Part shown: in pieces, positions 15,052-24,775 of the stretch
Position numbering within the stretch: position 1 is the stretch's first letter
How the letters are laid out: every line of letters starts with the position of its first letter
Assembly: GCA_947372865.1 (NCBI GenBank)
Contig: CANBVJ010000001.1
Span: 1 to 64,000, forward strand
Length of the DNA: 64,000 nt
Direction of reading: 5' to 3'
Origin: Comamonadaceae bacterium
Lineage (GTDB): Bacteria; Pseudomonadota; Gammaproteobacteria; Burkholderiales; Burkholderiaceae_C
The notes under the pieces: model-generated
What the model was told of the DNA's origin: nothing
Seen by the model: the letters and a program-made list of their open reading frames with translations, nothing else
The model's database searches: none
Translations under genes and position numbers: made by a program

Positions 15052-17061
15052 ATGACTTTTTCCAAAATCCTCATCGCCAACCGGGGCGAAATCGCCTGCC
15101 GCGTCATCCGCACCGCACGCAGCCTGGGCTACGCCACCGTGGCCGTGTTCAGCGACGCTGACCGGCACGCACTGCATGTGCGCCAGGCCGACAGCGCGGT
15201 GCACATTGGCGGCTCTAGCGCCGCCGACTCGTATCTGCGCATTGACGCCATCCTCGACGCCGCCCGGCGCAGCGGCGCCGACGCGGTGCACCCCGGCTAC
15301 GGCTTTTTGAGCGAAAACCCCGACTTTGCCCAGGCCTGCCTGGACGCTGGGCTGGTGTTTATCGGCCCGCCGCCTGCGGCCATGCGCGCCATGGGCGACA
15401 AGGCGCTGGCCAAGCGCCGCATGCAAGACGCCGGCGTGCCCTGCGCCCCCGGCTATCTGGGCGCGCCTGAGGACGACGACGCGCTCTTGATCGCCCAAGG
15501 GCTGGAGCTGGGTTTTCCGCTGCTGGTCAAGGCCACGGCGGGCGGCGGCGGGCGGGGCATGCGCCGCGCCGACGCTGCGCAAGATTTGCCCGCCGCCATC
15601 GAAGGCGCCCGGCGCGAGGCCCTGAGCGCCTTTGGCAACGGCACTTTGATGTTGGAGCGCCTGATTGATAACGGCCGCCATATTGAGATTCAGGTGTTTG
15701 CTGACCAGCGCGGTGGCGCCGTGCACCTGGGCGAGCGCGACTGCACCGCCCAGCGCCGCCGCCAAAAGGTGATTGAAGAGGCGCCTTCGCCCATCGTGGG
15801 CCCCGCGCAGCGTGCCGCCATGGGCGCGGACGCCGTAGCCGCCGCGCTGGCCGTGGGCTACCAGGGTGCGGGCACGGTGGAATTTATCGTGGACGCCCAG
15901 GGGCGCCACTACTTTTTGGAAATGAACACCCGGCTACAAGTGGAGCACCCAGTAACCGAACTCATTACCGGGCTGGACCTGGTGGAATGGCAACTGCGCG
16001 TGGCCGCGAGCGAACCGCTCCCACTGGCGCAGGCCGACATTCGCTTTGCTGGCCACGCCATAGAGGCGCGCCTGTACGCCGAAGACCCCTACGCCGGCTT
16101 TGCGCCGCAAACCGGACAGGTGCTGTGGTGGAAGCCCCAGGCGGCTTTGACCTCAGGCGTGCGCATCGACCACGGCCTGCAAGAAGGCGACATCGTGTCG
16201 CCCTATTACGACCCGATGGTGGCTAAGGTCATCGCCTATGGCCGCGACCGGGGCGACGCCATTCGCCGCCTGCGCGCCGCGCTGGCCCACACGCCGCTCT
16301 TGGGCCTGCGCAACAACAGCCGCTTTTTGGCCGACCTGCTGGCCCATCCCGACTTTGCCGATGCGCAGATGACCACCACACGCATCGACGAATGGGCGGA
16401 GCGGGGCGCCGCGCTCTTGCAAGCCCCGCAGCCCAGCGACACCGCCTGGCTGGCGGCCGCGCTGGCGCTGCTGGCTGCGCAGGGCCACAGTTGGCGCAGC
16501 GACAGCGTGGCCGCGTTTGACATGGGCCTGCAATGCGGCGAGCAGCTTCGCCGCCTGCGCCTGCACCCGGACCGCCATGGCGGCGTGGCCATCACGCTAT
16601 TGGCCCATGAAGCGGAAGAGGGCGCCGCGCCCACGCAGGTGCAAGCCAGCGTGCTGAGTTTTGAGGCCGGGCAACTGCGCTTTGCGCTCGACGGTGTGGT
16701 GCAAAGCGCGGTGACGCTGATTGCGAGTGCGCAAGTGGGCACGCAAGTGCATTTGGCGCTGGGTGGCGACTGCTTTGTGATCCACGAGCCATCGGCCTTT
16801 CCGGCGTCGCACAGCGCGCAAGACCCCGGACGCGCCCGCGCCCCGGTGGCTGGCAAAGTCAGCCGCGTGCTGGTGGCCCCAGGCGACGCGGTGGTCTTGG
16901 GCCAGCAACTGCTGTGCGTCGAAGCCATGAAGATGGAAATGTGGCTCTGCGCTCAAGCGCCGGGCACGGTCAGCGCGCTGCACGTGCAGAGCGGCGACCA
17001 GGTCGAATCCGGCGCGCTGCTGGCTGAAATCACGGTGGCAGACGCCACCCCCGCGCAATAA
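15052..17061 (+). CDS. Biotin carboxylase/biotin carrier subunit of the acyl-CoA carboxylase
   Basis: 669 aa. The ATP-grasp biotin carboxylase part (residues 1-450) shows KILIANRGEIACRVIRTA, GYGFLSEN, KATAGGGGRGMR and EMNTRLQVEHPVTE. A middle BT-like region follows, and a biotinyl domain near the end has the Lys in EAMKMEMW. It carboxylates biotin with ATP and bicarbonate and hands CO2 to the subunit encoded upstream. The whole architecture equals MccA/AtuF. The acyl-CoA dehydrogenase and hydratase normally present in leucine or terpene clusters are absent here. Confidence 0.92.
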   Translation: MTFSKILIANRGEIACRVIRTARSLGYATVAVFSDADRHALHVRQADSAVHIGGSSAADSYLRIDAILDAARRSGADAVHPGYGFLSENPDFAQACLDAGLVFIGPPPAAMRAMGDKALAKRRMQDAGVPCAPGYLGAPEDDDALLIAQGLELGFPLLVKATAGGGGRGMRRADAAQDLPAAIEGARREALSAFGNGTLMLERLIDNGRHIEIQVFADQRGGAVHLGERDCTAQRRRQKVIEEAPSPIVGPAQRAAMGADAVAAALAVGYQGAGTVEFIVDAQGRHYFLEMNTRLQVEHPVTELITGLDLVEWQLRVAASEPLPLAQADIRFAGHAIEARLYAEDPYAGFAPQTGQVLWWKPQAALTSGVRIDHGLQEGDIVSPYYDPMVAKVIAYGRDRGDAIRRLRAALAHTPLLGLRNNSRFLADLLAHPDFADAQMTTTRIDEWAERGAALLQAPQPSDTAWLAAALALLAAQGHSWRSDSVAAFDMGLQCGEQLRRLRLHPDRHGGVAITLLAHEAEEGAAPTQVQASVLSFEAGQLRFALDGVVQSAVTLIASAQVGTQVHLALGGDCFVIHEPSAFPASHSAQDPGRARAPVAGKVSRVLVAPGDAVVLGQQLLCVEAMKMEMWLCAQAPGTVSALHVQSGDQVESGALLAEITVADATPAQ

Positions 17062-17092
17062 ATCAACCCAATTATCAGAAAGCCCCAAGCCC

Positions 17093-17959
17093 ATGGACAA
17101 AGCCATACTCACCTGCGCGCTCACTGGCGTGCTGACCGACCCCGCCCAGCACCCCGTGCCGGTCACGCCCGCCCAAATGGCCGCCGAGGCGCGCGACGCC
17201 TTTAACGCGGGCGCCAGCGTCATGCACGTGCATGTGCGCCAGCAGGGCGCCGGCATGGGCCATTTGCCCTCGTGGGACCCAGACGTGATGGAAGAAGTGG
17301 TGGGTGCCATTCGCGACGCCTGCCCCGGCGTCATCATCAACCTGACCACTGGCGTGGTGGGCAAAGACATCAGCGGCCCGCTGGACTGCATCCGCCGCAT
17401 CCAACCCGAAATCGCCGCCTGCAACGCCGGCAGCCTGAACTACCTCAAGATCAAGGACAACGGCCAATGGGCCTGGCCGCCCTTGGTGTTTGACAACCCG
17501 GTGGCCAAGGTGCAGCAGTTTTTGGACGTCATGGCCGAATGCGGTACCCACCCCGAATTTGAGTGCTTTGACGTGGGCATCGTGCGCTCGGTCACCATGT
17601 ACCTCAAGGCCGGCATGCTCAAACCCGGCATGGGCCGCGCCGAATACAACCTGGTCATGGGGGTGGCTTCGGGCATGCCCTGCGACGCCGAGCTGCTGGC
17701 GCTGCTGCCCAGGTGGATGGCGCCGGACAGCATCTGGCAAAGCACCCTGATCGGCCGCGCCGAGATCTGGCCCGTGCACCAAAAGACGGCCGACATGGGC
17801 GGCATGCTGCGCACCGGCCTAGAAGACACCTTTTACCTGCCCAATGGTGAGCGCGCCAGCGGTAACGGCGCCCTCATCACCGAACTTGCACTTTGCGCCC
17901 AACGCGCCGGCCGCGCCATTGCCAGCCCCAAAGAAGCTAGAGCACTTTTAAACTTGTGA
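17093..17959 (+). CDS. BKACE-family (DUF849) beta-keto acid cleavage enzyme
   Basis: 288 aa TIM barrel. LTCALTG at the N-terminus, GASVMHVHVR (zinc-ligand His pair), INLTTG and the E-C-F-D-V-G strand are family marks. BKACE enzymes condense a beta-keto acid with acetyl-CoA to give a CoA ester and acetoacetate (3-keto-5-aminohexanoate cleavage is the founding reaction). Linked 31 nt after the carboxylase alpha subunit, it may cleave a keto acid of the same pathway. The exact substrate is unknown. Confidence 0.87.
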   Translation: MDKAILTCALTGVLTDPAQHPVPVTPAQMAAEARDAFNAGASVMHVHVRQQGAGMGHLPSWDPDVMEEVVGAIRDACPGVIINLTTGVVGKDISGPLDCIRRIQPEIAACNAGSLNYLKIKDNGQWAWPPLVFDNPVAKVQQFLDVMAECGTHPEFECFDVGIVRSVTMYLKAGMLKPGMGRAEYNLVMGVASGMPCDAELLALLPRWMAPDSIWQSTLIGRAEIWPVHQKTADMGGMLRTGLEDTFYLPNGERASGNGALITELALCAQRAGRAIASPKEARALLNL

Positions 17960-17975
17960 TAGACTACACAGCTTC

Positions 17976-18052
17976 GCGGCTGTAGCTCAGTTGGATAGAG
18001 TACTTGGCTACGAACCAAGGGGTCGTGGGTTCAATTCCTGCCAGCCGCACCA
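17976..18052 (+). tRNA. tRNA-Arg(ACG)
   Basis: 77-nt cloverleaf: acceptor GCGGCTG/CAGCCGC, anticodon stem CTTGG/CCAAG, loop CTACGAA with anticodon ACG (wobble A becomes inosine), T arm GTGGG TTCAATT CCTGC, and encoded CCA. Confidence 0.95.
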
Positions 18053-18057
18053 AACGT

Positions 18058-18092
18058 AAACCCCTCAAACAGAGATGTTTGAGGGGTTTTTC
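18058..18092 (+). terminator. Terminator after tRNA-Arg
   Basis: Perfect 14-bp stem AAACCCCTCAAACA / TGTTTGAGGGGTTT with GAGA tetraloop (18072-18075) and a T run, directly behind the tRNA. Confidence 0.93.
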
Positions 18093-18724
18093 GTTTGTGC
18101 TCACCACGCCCCTCGACACGCGGGCGCTTCAAAAAAATATCTCCAAGTAAACGCGCAACTCCGCAACCAGGGGCGCACATGCCTAGCCCTATTGATGCCA
18201 TGCATCAGACCTCGTTCTTTGCCCGTCAGCTTTTAAGTTCGACTCTCACGACACGCTGCTGTTTGCGGACGTAATTGGCTTCAGGCTTGCGTCCCCCTTG
18301 CATGGATATGTACCGCTCAAAATTTTTAAATTTTCTGATTTAAATCAGAAAATTATTACAAGTGGCACCATTTTTTGGCGTCCAATGTTCATTGAATTGG
18401 TGAGTCTGTTTCCTCGGATATGATGATGAATATAAAAAGTATTTTATGAAACTATAAAAATTTGCATAAGAAAAAAATGGTGTTTTTCAAAATCGAAAGT
18501 CAGTTTTTTGGCATACAACGGACAAGTTGCAACTTGCATGGCCGGTGCTCAATGACGAACCCCTGCCACCGGCGGTGTGTGTCACCCGTAGCCAGACTCA
18601 CGCGTTACATCGACGGAAAACGCCCTCACTCCAGCCCAGCGCTTGTCCGCCATGGCTGGCCCCGGGTCACCGGGCGTTGGGACTGGGCATTTGGTTCATC
18701 AATATTTGGAAGTGCCAGTCCTCC
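18093..18724. other. Intergenic leader before the O-antigen locus, with a 26-bp palindrome
   Basis: About 630 nt without a convincing gene. It becomes AT-rich from 18320. At 18329-18354 lies a perfect 26-bp palindrome (arm AATTTTCTGATTT), a likely operator or structured site. The promoter for the wzz-rfaH pair should be here, but no clear -35/-10 pair was settled. Confidence 0.4.
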
Positions 18725-19840
18725 ATGAACCCATCCGAAAACACCTCCGAAATCGCGCCATGCGCGCCGGTCGAAGCCGAGGTCAGCCTTCTGGACCTGC
18801 TCCATGTCGTGGTCGTCAACCTCCGCTTGCTGCTGGGCGGTCCCTTGTTGGCCGGGCTTATTGCACTCGCAATAAGTTTCGCGTTAACTCCCACATTCAC
18901 GGCTAGTACGACTTTTGTGCCGCCGCAGTCGCCCGTCGGGACGGTCTCTGCGCTAAAGAGTCGCGCAGTCCTTGACGCCCTGGTCGCCCGTTTTGATCTG
19001 GTGAAGCGCTATGAGCAAAAGTCCCTCCCTGACGCCGCCAAGGCGTTAGAGCAGCACGCCCGCGCCAAGCAGGGCAAAGACGGCGTGATCACGGTGGACG
19101 TTGAAGACGAAGACCCCGAGTTTGCGGCGGCCCTTGCTAACGCACATGTCGAGGAGCTGGGCACCTTGCTTCGTCGGATGACGGCGACCGAGGCCCGCCA
19201 GCGGCGCCTTTACTTCGAGTCGCTGCTCGCGGCGACCAAGAGCAATCTCAGCGCCGCTGAGCGCGCATTGGGCGCCAAGGGCCTAAGTGCTGATGTGCTG
19301 AAGTCCAGCACTAAGGAAGCTGTAGAGGTCTTGGCCCGGCTTCAGGCGGCTATTGCTGCGCAGGAAACCAAGCTCGTTAGCATGCGCAGCTACCTCGCCG
19401 AGTCCGCGGTCGAATTCAGGCAGGCCCAGTCAGACATGGTCGCCATGCGCGCCCAGTATGCCCAAAGTGAATCTGCTGCCCCTGCGCCCGCAATTGGCGG
19501 TGACGTCGCTTACACCACGCGGTACCGCGAGTTCAAGTACCAGCAGGCGCTGCTAGAGTTGCTTTCACGCCAGTACGAGACCGCCCGCCTAGACGAGAGC
19601 CGCGATCTGGTCGTTATTCAGGTCTTGGACCCCGCTGTGGCCTCGGAGCTCAAAAGCAAACCCAAGAGGGCTCAAATTGCTGCCCTGGTCGCCTTGGGTA
19701 CCGGCTTTGTGCTGCTTCTGTTTGTGTTCATCCGTCAGGGTCTGCGCGGTGCGAATACCGACGTCGTTTCTGCTCAGAAACTGCATCGCCTGCGCCGAGC
19801 GTGGCGCATATCTCTGGGGTTAGAGCGGGGGGCGCCATGA
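18725..19840 (+). CDS. wzz: Wzz-like polysaccharide co-polymerase (chain-length regulator)
   Basis: 371 aa with the Wzz topology: an N-terminal membrane segment (about residues 35-57, GGPLLAGLIALAISFAL), a long helical periplasmic part with coiled-coil stretches (residues 140-270), and a C-terminal membrane segment (LVALGTGFVLLLFVFI). A cytoplasmic tail follows. It sets the length distribution of O-antigen made by Wzy. The Pro-rich motif before TM2 is weak (SKPKRAQ). The stop overlaps the start of the next gene, so the two are translationally coupled. Confidence 0.8.
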   Translation: MNPSENTSEIAPCAPVEAEVSLLDLLHVVVVNLRLLLGGPLLAGLIALAISFALTPTFTASTTFVPPQSPVGTVSALKSRAVLDALVARFDLVKRYEQKSLPDAAKALEQHARAKQGKDGVITVDVEDEDPEFAAALANAHVEELGTLLRRMTATEARQRRLYFESLLAATKSNLSAAERALGAKGLSADVLKSSTKEAVEVLARLQAAIAAQETKLVSMRSYLAESAVEFRQAQSDMVAMRAQYAQSESAAPAPAIGGDVAYTTRYREFKYQQALLELLSRQYETARLDESRDLVVIQVLDPAVASELKSKPKRAQIAALVALGTGFVLLLFVFIRQGLRGANTDVVSAQKLHRLRRAWRISLGLERGAP

Positions 19841-20385
19841 GTGCCATGCGTTCTGCGGGCACCCAATCATTGTCGGCTCCGATTGCGGTTTATGAATGGC
19901 ACTTGGTTCACACCAAGGTCCGTCAAGAGCGCTGCGCCAAGGAGAACCTTGAACGCCAAGGCTTAACCTGCTTCATGCCCGAAGTACGCACCGAGCGGCT
20001 GCGCCGGGGTGCCTTGACCGTGCTCGACGAGCCGCTCTTCCCGCGTTACCTGTTTATTCGGGTCGACTCCGGGTTGGAGTCGCGAGGCTGGGGCGTAGTG
20101 CGCTCCACTCTGGGCGTGAGCCGATTGGTCACCTTTGGTAACCAGCCAGCAAAAGTCAGCGATGCCCTAGTATGCGCAATTCGCCTTCAGGCTGAAGACG
20201 CAACGGCGCCGCGGCCTTATTTTGAGTTCGGAGAGCCGCTGCGTGTCACCGAGGGTCCATTTGCTGGGCTTGATGCGGTTTGCCAGATGGCTGACGCGCA
20301 GGGTAGGGTAATGCTCTTGCTGGAGATACTGAGTCGGCCCGTGCGACTCTCTATCGCCCCTGCCAGCCTGCAGCGGGTCGGCTGA
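19837..20385 (+). CDS. rfaH: RfaH-like transcription antiterminator (NusG paralogue)
   Basis: 182 aa. The NGN domain (residues 15-110) has WHLVHTKVRQERCAKENLERQG, FMPEV, and PLFPRYLFIRVD. The C-terminal KOW-like part has RVTEGPFAGLDAVCQM. RfaH paralogues load onto paused RNA polymerase at ops sites and suppress termination in long surface-polysaccharide operons. An ops-like sequence 165 nt downstream at 20550-20560 supports this role. The ATG overlaps the wzz stop by 4 nt. Confidence 0.9.
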   Translation: MSAMRSAGTQSLSAPIAVYEWHLVHTKVRQERCAKENLERQGLTCFMPEVRTERLRRGALTVLDEPLFPRYLFIRVDSGLESRGWGVVRSTLGVSRLVTFGNQPAKVSDALVCAIRLQAEDATAPRPYFEFGEPLRVTEGPFAGLDAVCQMADAQGRVMLLLEILSRPVRLSIAPASLQRVG

Positions 20386-20549
20386 GATGTAACCCGGCGA
20401 CGGGTGCATGTTGGGAATTGTTGTGAGGCGTAAGTAGGTCGAGTTGTCATTTCATGGTTACAAGGTGCAGGGTTAAAATTTCCTGCCGTCTTGGCCGCCG
20501 GGCGCTAATTCGCACGGGGTTCAAATGGGTGTCGCGGATTTCGCTGCAT

Positions 20550-20560
20550 TGCGGTAGCTT
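20550..20560 (+). promoter_or_regulatory. ops-like element in the leader of the O-antigen operon
   Basis: TGCGGTAGCTT matches the RfaH ops consensus GGCGGTAG-N-N-T except for the first base. It lies between the RfaH-like gene and the first sugar gene, in a ~410-nt untranslated leader (20386-20797). A JUMPstart-like piece, TAGCTGTTAG, follows near 20590. Inferred function: RNA polymerase pauses and recruits the adjacent RfaH-like protein. Confidence 0.65.
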
Positions 20561-20634
20561 GCGCCAGCGGCAGGAGGATCGCGAATGAATAGCTGTTAGC
20601 GGAATTGCTTGTTTCAATTTTTAGGAGTATTTCA

Positions 20635-20775
20635 TTGACAGTCATCGTCCCTAGTCACTTGCTGGTCGCGGTCAGCAGTTGCGTCGAGCAGGTAAAGCGC
20701 ATCGCTTCTGTAACCAAAAGCGAGGACGATGTAGTGCACCTGAAGTTACTTATGGGCACGTGTCCATTACTTTGA
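20635..20775 (+). CDS. Possible 46-aa leader ORF
   Basis: TTG at 20635 is preceded by AGGAG at 9 nt and opens 46 codons ending 22 nt before the fcl ATG. No family is recognised. It could be a translated leader that couples ribosomes to the operon, or chance. Other content of the 20386-20797 leader is the ops-like site. Confidence 0.2.
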   Translation: MTVIVPSHLLVAVSSCVEQVKRIASVTKSEDDVVHLKLLMGTCPLL

Positions 20776-20797
20776 TTTGAGCGAAGTAATCGATTTA

Positions 20798-21775
20798 ATG
20801 TTCTCACCAGTCTCCAAAATTTACGTCGCAGGCCATCGTGGCATGGTGGGTAGCGCCATCATCCGCGCGCTGGCAACGCAGGATCAGACCCAACTCGTCA
20901 TCCGCACCCATGCTGCGCTGGACCTGACCAACCAAGCTGCGGTGCAAGCCTTCTTCCAAAAAGAAAAGCCCACCCAGGTTTACCTGGCCGCAGCCAAGGT
21001 CGGCGGTATTCACGCCAACAACACCTACCCGGCAGACTTTATCTACCAAAACCTGATGGTGCAAGCCAACGTGATTGACGCGGCTTTCAAGAACGGCGTT
21101 CAAAAACTCTTGTTCTTAGGCTCTAGCTGTATTTACCCCAAGCTCGCCCCGCAGCCCATGGCAGAGGGCGCCTTGCTCACCGGCCCGCTAGAGCCCACCA
21201 ACGAGCCCTACGCCATTGCCAAGATCGCCGGTATCAAGCTGTGCGAGAGTTACAACCGCCAATATGGCGTGAGCCACGGCATTGACTACCGCAGCGTCAT
21301 GCCCACCAACCTGTATGGCCCGGGTGACAACTACCACCCCGAAAACAGCCACGTCATCCCCGCCTTGATCCGCCGCTTTCATGAAGCCAAAGTGGCCAAT
21401 GCCCCCACCGTCACCATCTGGGGCAGCGGCACACCCAGGCGCGAGTTTTTATATGTAGACGACATGGCAGCCGCCAGCATTCACGTGATGAACCTGCCCC
21501 AAGCCACTTACGCGCAGCACACCAGCCCCATGCAAAGCCACATCAACGTCGGCTTCGGCGAAGACATCACCATTAAAGAACTCGCCTTGGCAGTAGGCAA
21601 AACTGTCGGCTTCTCGGGCAACATCGACTTTGACACCAGCAAACCCGACGGTTCTCCCCGCAAACTGATGGACAGCGCCCGGCTGAATGCCCTGGGTTGG
21701 CAAGCCCAAGTGGGCCTGGAAGCCGGCCTCGCAGCTGCTTACAAAGATTTTCAAGCCGCGTCATTGCGAGCGTAG
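20798..21775 (+). CDS. fcl: GDP-L-fucose synthase
   Basis: 325 aa SDR enzyme. Rossmann motif GHRGMVGS, active-site SSCIYP, and YAIAK (YxxxK) are all present. It converts GDP-4-keto-6-deoxymannose, made by the next gene's product, into GDP-L-fucose by epimerisation and NADPH reduction. An in-frame TTG at 20777 would add seven residues; ATG matches the usual N-terminus better. It is the first gene of the sugar operon. Confidence 0.93.
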   Translation: MFSPVSKIYVAGHRGMVGSAIIRALATQDQTQLVIRTHAALDLTNQAAVQAFFQKEKPTQVYLAAAKVGGIHANNTYPADFIYQNLMVQANVIDAAFKNGVQKLLFLGSSCIYPKLAPQPMAEGALLTGPLEPTNEPYAIAKIAGIKLCESYNRQYGVSHGIDYRSVMPTNLYGPGDNYHPENSHVIPALIRRFHEAKVANAPTVTIWGSGTPRREFLYVDDMAAASIHVMNLPQATYAQHTSPMQSHINVGFGEDITIKELALAVGKTVGFSGNIDFDTSKPDGSPRKLMDSARLNALGWQAQVGLEAGLAAAYKDFQAASLRA

Positions 21776-21807
21776 CGCGGCAATCCACCGATATTTCCAT
21801 ACCACCC

Positions 21808-22899
21808 ATGACAACACCCCTCAAAGTAGCCCTAATCACCGGCGTCACCGGCCAAGACGGCTCCTACCTAGCCGAATTTCTGCTGGAAAAAGGCTACACC
21901 GTCCACGGCATCAAACGCCGGGCCAGCTCGTTCAACACCCAGCGTGTAGACCACATCTACCAAGACCCGCACGTAGACAACGCCCGCTTCAAACTGCATT
22001 ACGGCGACTTAAGCGACAGCAGCAACCTGACCCGCATCATTCAAGAAACGCAGCCCGACGAGATCTACAACCTGGGCGCCCAAAGCCACGTGGCCGTCAG
22101 TTTCGAGTCCCCCGAGTACACCGCCGACGTAGACGGCATGGGCACCCTGCGCATTCTGGAAGCCATTCGCATCCTGGGCCTGGAAAAGAAAACCCGCTTT
22201 TACCAAGCCAGTACCAGCGAACTCTACGGCCTGGTGCAAGAAACCCCGCAACGCGAGACCACGCCGTTTTACCCGCGCAGCCCTTACGCTGTGGCCAAGC
22301 TTTACGCTTACTGGATCACGGTTAACTACCGTGAGGCTTACGGCATGTACGCTTGCAACGGCATCTTGTTCAACCATGAAAGCCCACGCCGGGGCGAAAC
22401 CTTCGTCACCCGAAAAATCACCCGCGGCCTTGCCAATATCAGCCAAGGCCTGGAAGACTGCCTTTACATGGGCAACATTGATGCTCTGCGCGACTGGGGA
22501 CACGCAAAAGACTATGTGCGTATGCAATGGATGATGCTGCAGCAAAACACGGCGGAAGATTTTGTGATCGCCACCGGCGTGCAATACAGCGTGCGCCAGT
22601 TTATTGAATGGACGGCCGCAGCATTAGGGATGCAAATACGCTGGGAAGGAACAGGCGTCAACGAAGTGGGCTACGTCGAAGGCAAGGCCATTGTCCGCAT
22701 CGACCCGCGTTACTTTCGCCCCACCGAAGTCGAAACCCTGCTCGGCGATCCCAGCAAAGCCAAACAAAAACTAGGCTGGGTGCCAGAGATTACTGCGCAA
22801 GAGATGTGTGCCGAGATGGTAGCTGCTGATCTGGCCCAAGCCAAACAACACGCGCTGCTCAAGGCCAACGGCTATAGCGTCAACGTGAGTGTGGAGTAA
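21808..22899 (+). CDS. gmd: GDP-mannose 4,6-dehydratase
   Basis: 363 aa. [22 protein letters not shown] is the Gmd N-terminus, with [15 protein letters not shown] (Thr/Ser and Glu catalytic) and YAVAK following, and [17 protein letters not shown]. It makes GDP-4-keto-6-deoxy-D-mannose for Fcl. A short intergenic gap (32 nt) separates it from fcl; rfbF starts 3 nt after its stop. Confidence 0.96.
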   Translation: MTTPLKVALITGVTGQDGSYLAEFLLEKGYTVHGIKRRASSFNTQRVDHIYQDPHVDNARFKLHYGDLSDSSNLTRIIQETQPDEIYNLGAQSHVAVSFESPEYTADVDGMGTLRILEAIRILGLEKKTRFYQASTSELYGLVQETPQRETTPFYPRSPYAVAKLYAYWITVNYREAYGMYACNGILFNHESPRRGETFVTRKITRGLANISQGLEDCLYMGNIDALRDWGHAKDYVRMQWMMLQQNTAEDFVIATGVQYSVRQFIEWTAAALGMQIRWEGTGVNEVGYVEGKAIVRIDPRYFRPTEVETLLGDPSKAKQKLGWVPEITAQEMCAEMVAADLAQAKQHALLKANGYSVNVSVE

Positions 22900-22902
22900 G
22901 CA

Positions 22903-23676
22903 ATGAAAGCAGTCATCCTAGCCGGCGGCTTGGGAACCCGCATATCCGAAGAGACCTCTACCCGGCCCAAACCGATGATCGAAATTGGCGGTAAGCCCAT
23001 TTTGTGGCACATCCTGAAGACCTATTCCTACCACGGAATTAATGATTTCATAATCTGCTGTGGTTACAAGGGCTATGTCATCAAGGAGTACTTTGCCAAT
23101 TACTTTTTGCATATGTCTGACGTTACTTTTGACATGAGCAAGAACAGCATGGAAGTGCACCAGCGCAACGCCGAACCATGGAAAGTCACACTGGTCGATA
23201 CTGGAGATGAAACCATGACAGGAGGTCGGGTCAAGCGCATTGCTAACTATGTCAAAAATGAAGAGGCCTTTTGTATGACCTATGGCGATGGTGTGGGTGA
23301 TGTTGACATCACCGCGTTACTGGCCTTTCATAAGGCGCAAAACGTCAAAGCAACCCTGACTGCCACCATTCCTCCAGGCCGCTTTGGCGCGCTGGACCTT
23401 AGCGGCAACAAGGTCAACAGCTTTATGGAAAAGCCCAAGGGCGATGGTGCCATGATCAACGGCGGCTTCTTCGTGCTGTCACCTCAGGTGATGGACTACA
23501 TCACGGACGACAGCACTACCTGGGAGCGCGAGCCACTGGAACTATTGGCGCGAGAGGGCAACTTATCTGCTTACCCGCACCACGGCTTCTGGCAACCCAT
23601 GGACACCTTGCGTGACAAAAACCACCTTGAAGAACTGTGGCAGTCTGGAAAAGCGCCCTGGAAGGTGTGGGCATGA
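22903..23676 (+). CDS. rfbF: Glucose-1-phosphate cytidylyltransferase
   Basis: 257 aa nucleotidyltransferase. The signature [31 protein letters not shown] is at residues 6-36, with catalytic Asp in [10 protein letters not shown]. It forms CDP-glucose from CTP and glucose-1-phosphate, the entry to CDP-3,6-dideoxyhexoses. Overlaps the next start by 4 nt. Confidence 0.95.
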   Translation: MKAVILAGGLGTRISEETSTRPKPMIEIGGKPILWHILKTYSYHGINDFIICCGYKGYVIKEYFANYFLHMSDVTFDMSKNSMEVHQRNAEPWKVTLVDTGDETMTGGRVKRIANYVKNEEAFCMTYGDGVGDVDITALLAFHKAQNVKATLTATIPPGRFGALDLSGNKVNSFMEKPKGDGAMINGGFFVLSPQVMDYITDDSTTWEREPLELLAREGNLSAYPHHGFWQPMDTLRDKNHLEELWQSGKAPWKVWA

Positions 23677-24746
23677 ACCCCGCTTTTTGGCACGGTAAAC
23701 GCGTCTTGCTTACCGGGCATACCGGCTTCAAGGGCAGCTGGCTCAGTCTCTGGCTGCAGTCCTTGGGCGCGCAATTGACAGGCTACGCCTTGGCGCCACC
23801 CACCAATCCCAGTTTGTTCGAGATTGCTGAAGTCGCGCAAGGTATGACCAGCGTGATCGGCGACATCCGTGATTTGGTTAAATTGCAAGCTGTTTTTGCC
23901 GAGAATCGCCCTGAGATCGTCATCCATATGGCGGCGCAACCGCTGGTGCGCTATTCCTACCAAAACCCGGTTGAAACTTACGCCACCAACGTGATGGGTA
24001 CGGTGCACTTACTGGAGGCCGTGCGCCAAACCCCGGGCGTCAAAGCCGTGGTAAACATCACCACTGACAAATGCTACGAGAACAGGGAATGGGTTTGGGG
24101 TTATCGTGAAAACGAGCCCATGGGAGGTTTTGACCCCTACAGCAACAGCAAAGGTTGCGCTGAGCTCGTTAGCGCGGCTTACAGGTCATCCTTTTTTAAT
24201 GTCGATAGATACGCCCAGCATGGGGTCGCCACCGCCACCGTACGCGCCGGCAATGTCATTGGCGGCGGCGACTGGGCGCAAGATCGCCTGATCCCCGATA
24301 TCCTTACGGCCTTCGAGCAGGGCCGCAAGGTTGACATTCGCAACCCGCACGCCATCCGCCCGTGGCAGCACGTTGTGGAGCCTTTGCGCGGTTACCTCAC
24401 ATTGGCCGAGCAACTGTATGAGCACGGCCCCAGCTTCGGCGAAGGCTGGAACTTTGGCCCTAATGATGAAGATGCCAAGCCAGTTGGCTGGATTGTTGAG
24501 AAAATGGCAGAGTTGTGGGGTGCTGATGCACGGTGGCAAATTGACACTGGCGCACATCCGCACGAGGCCCACTACCTCAAACTCGATATTTCTAAGGCAC
24601 GCAGCCGGCTGGACTGGCACCCCGCCCTTCGTTTAAAAGATGCCTTGGCGCTCATCATTGACTGGGCCAAGCAGCGACGGTCAGGCGCGAACATGCGCCA
24701 ACTCACACTGGCTCAGTTGCAAGCCTATCAAGCCCTAACCCAGTAA
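23673..24746 (+). CDS. rfbG: CDP-glucose 4,6-dehydratase
   Basis: 357 aa [46 protein letters not shown] and YSNSK (YxxxK) are hallmarks. It yields CDP-4-keto-6-deoxyglucose, the substrate of RfbH. ATG overlaps the rfbF stop, supporting this start over an upstream one in frame. Confidence 0.95.
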   Translation: MNPAFWHGKRVLLTGHTGFKGSWLSLWLQSLGAQLTGYALAPPTNPSLFEIAEVAQGMTSVIGDIRDLVKLQAVFAENRPEIVIHMAAQPLVRYSYQNPVETYATNVMGTVHLLEAVRQTPGVKAVVNITTDKCYENREWVWGYRENEPMGGFDPYSNSKGCAELVSAAYRSSFFNVDRYAQHGVATATVRAGNVIGGGDWAQDRLIPDILTAFEQGRKVDIRNPHAIRPWQHVVEPLRGYLTLAEQLYEHGPSFGEGWNFGPNDEDAKPVGWIVEKMAELWGADARWQIDTGAHPHEAHYLKLDISKARSRLDWHPALRLKDALALIIDWAKQRRSGANMRQLTLAQLQAYQALTQ

Positions 24747-24775
24747 TTCCCGCTTAACAAAAATTGACTATCTCT

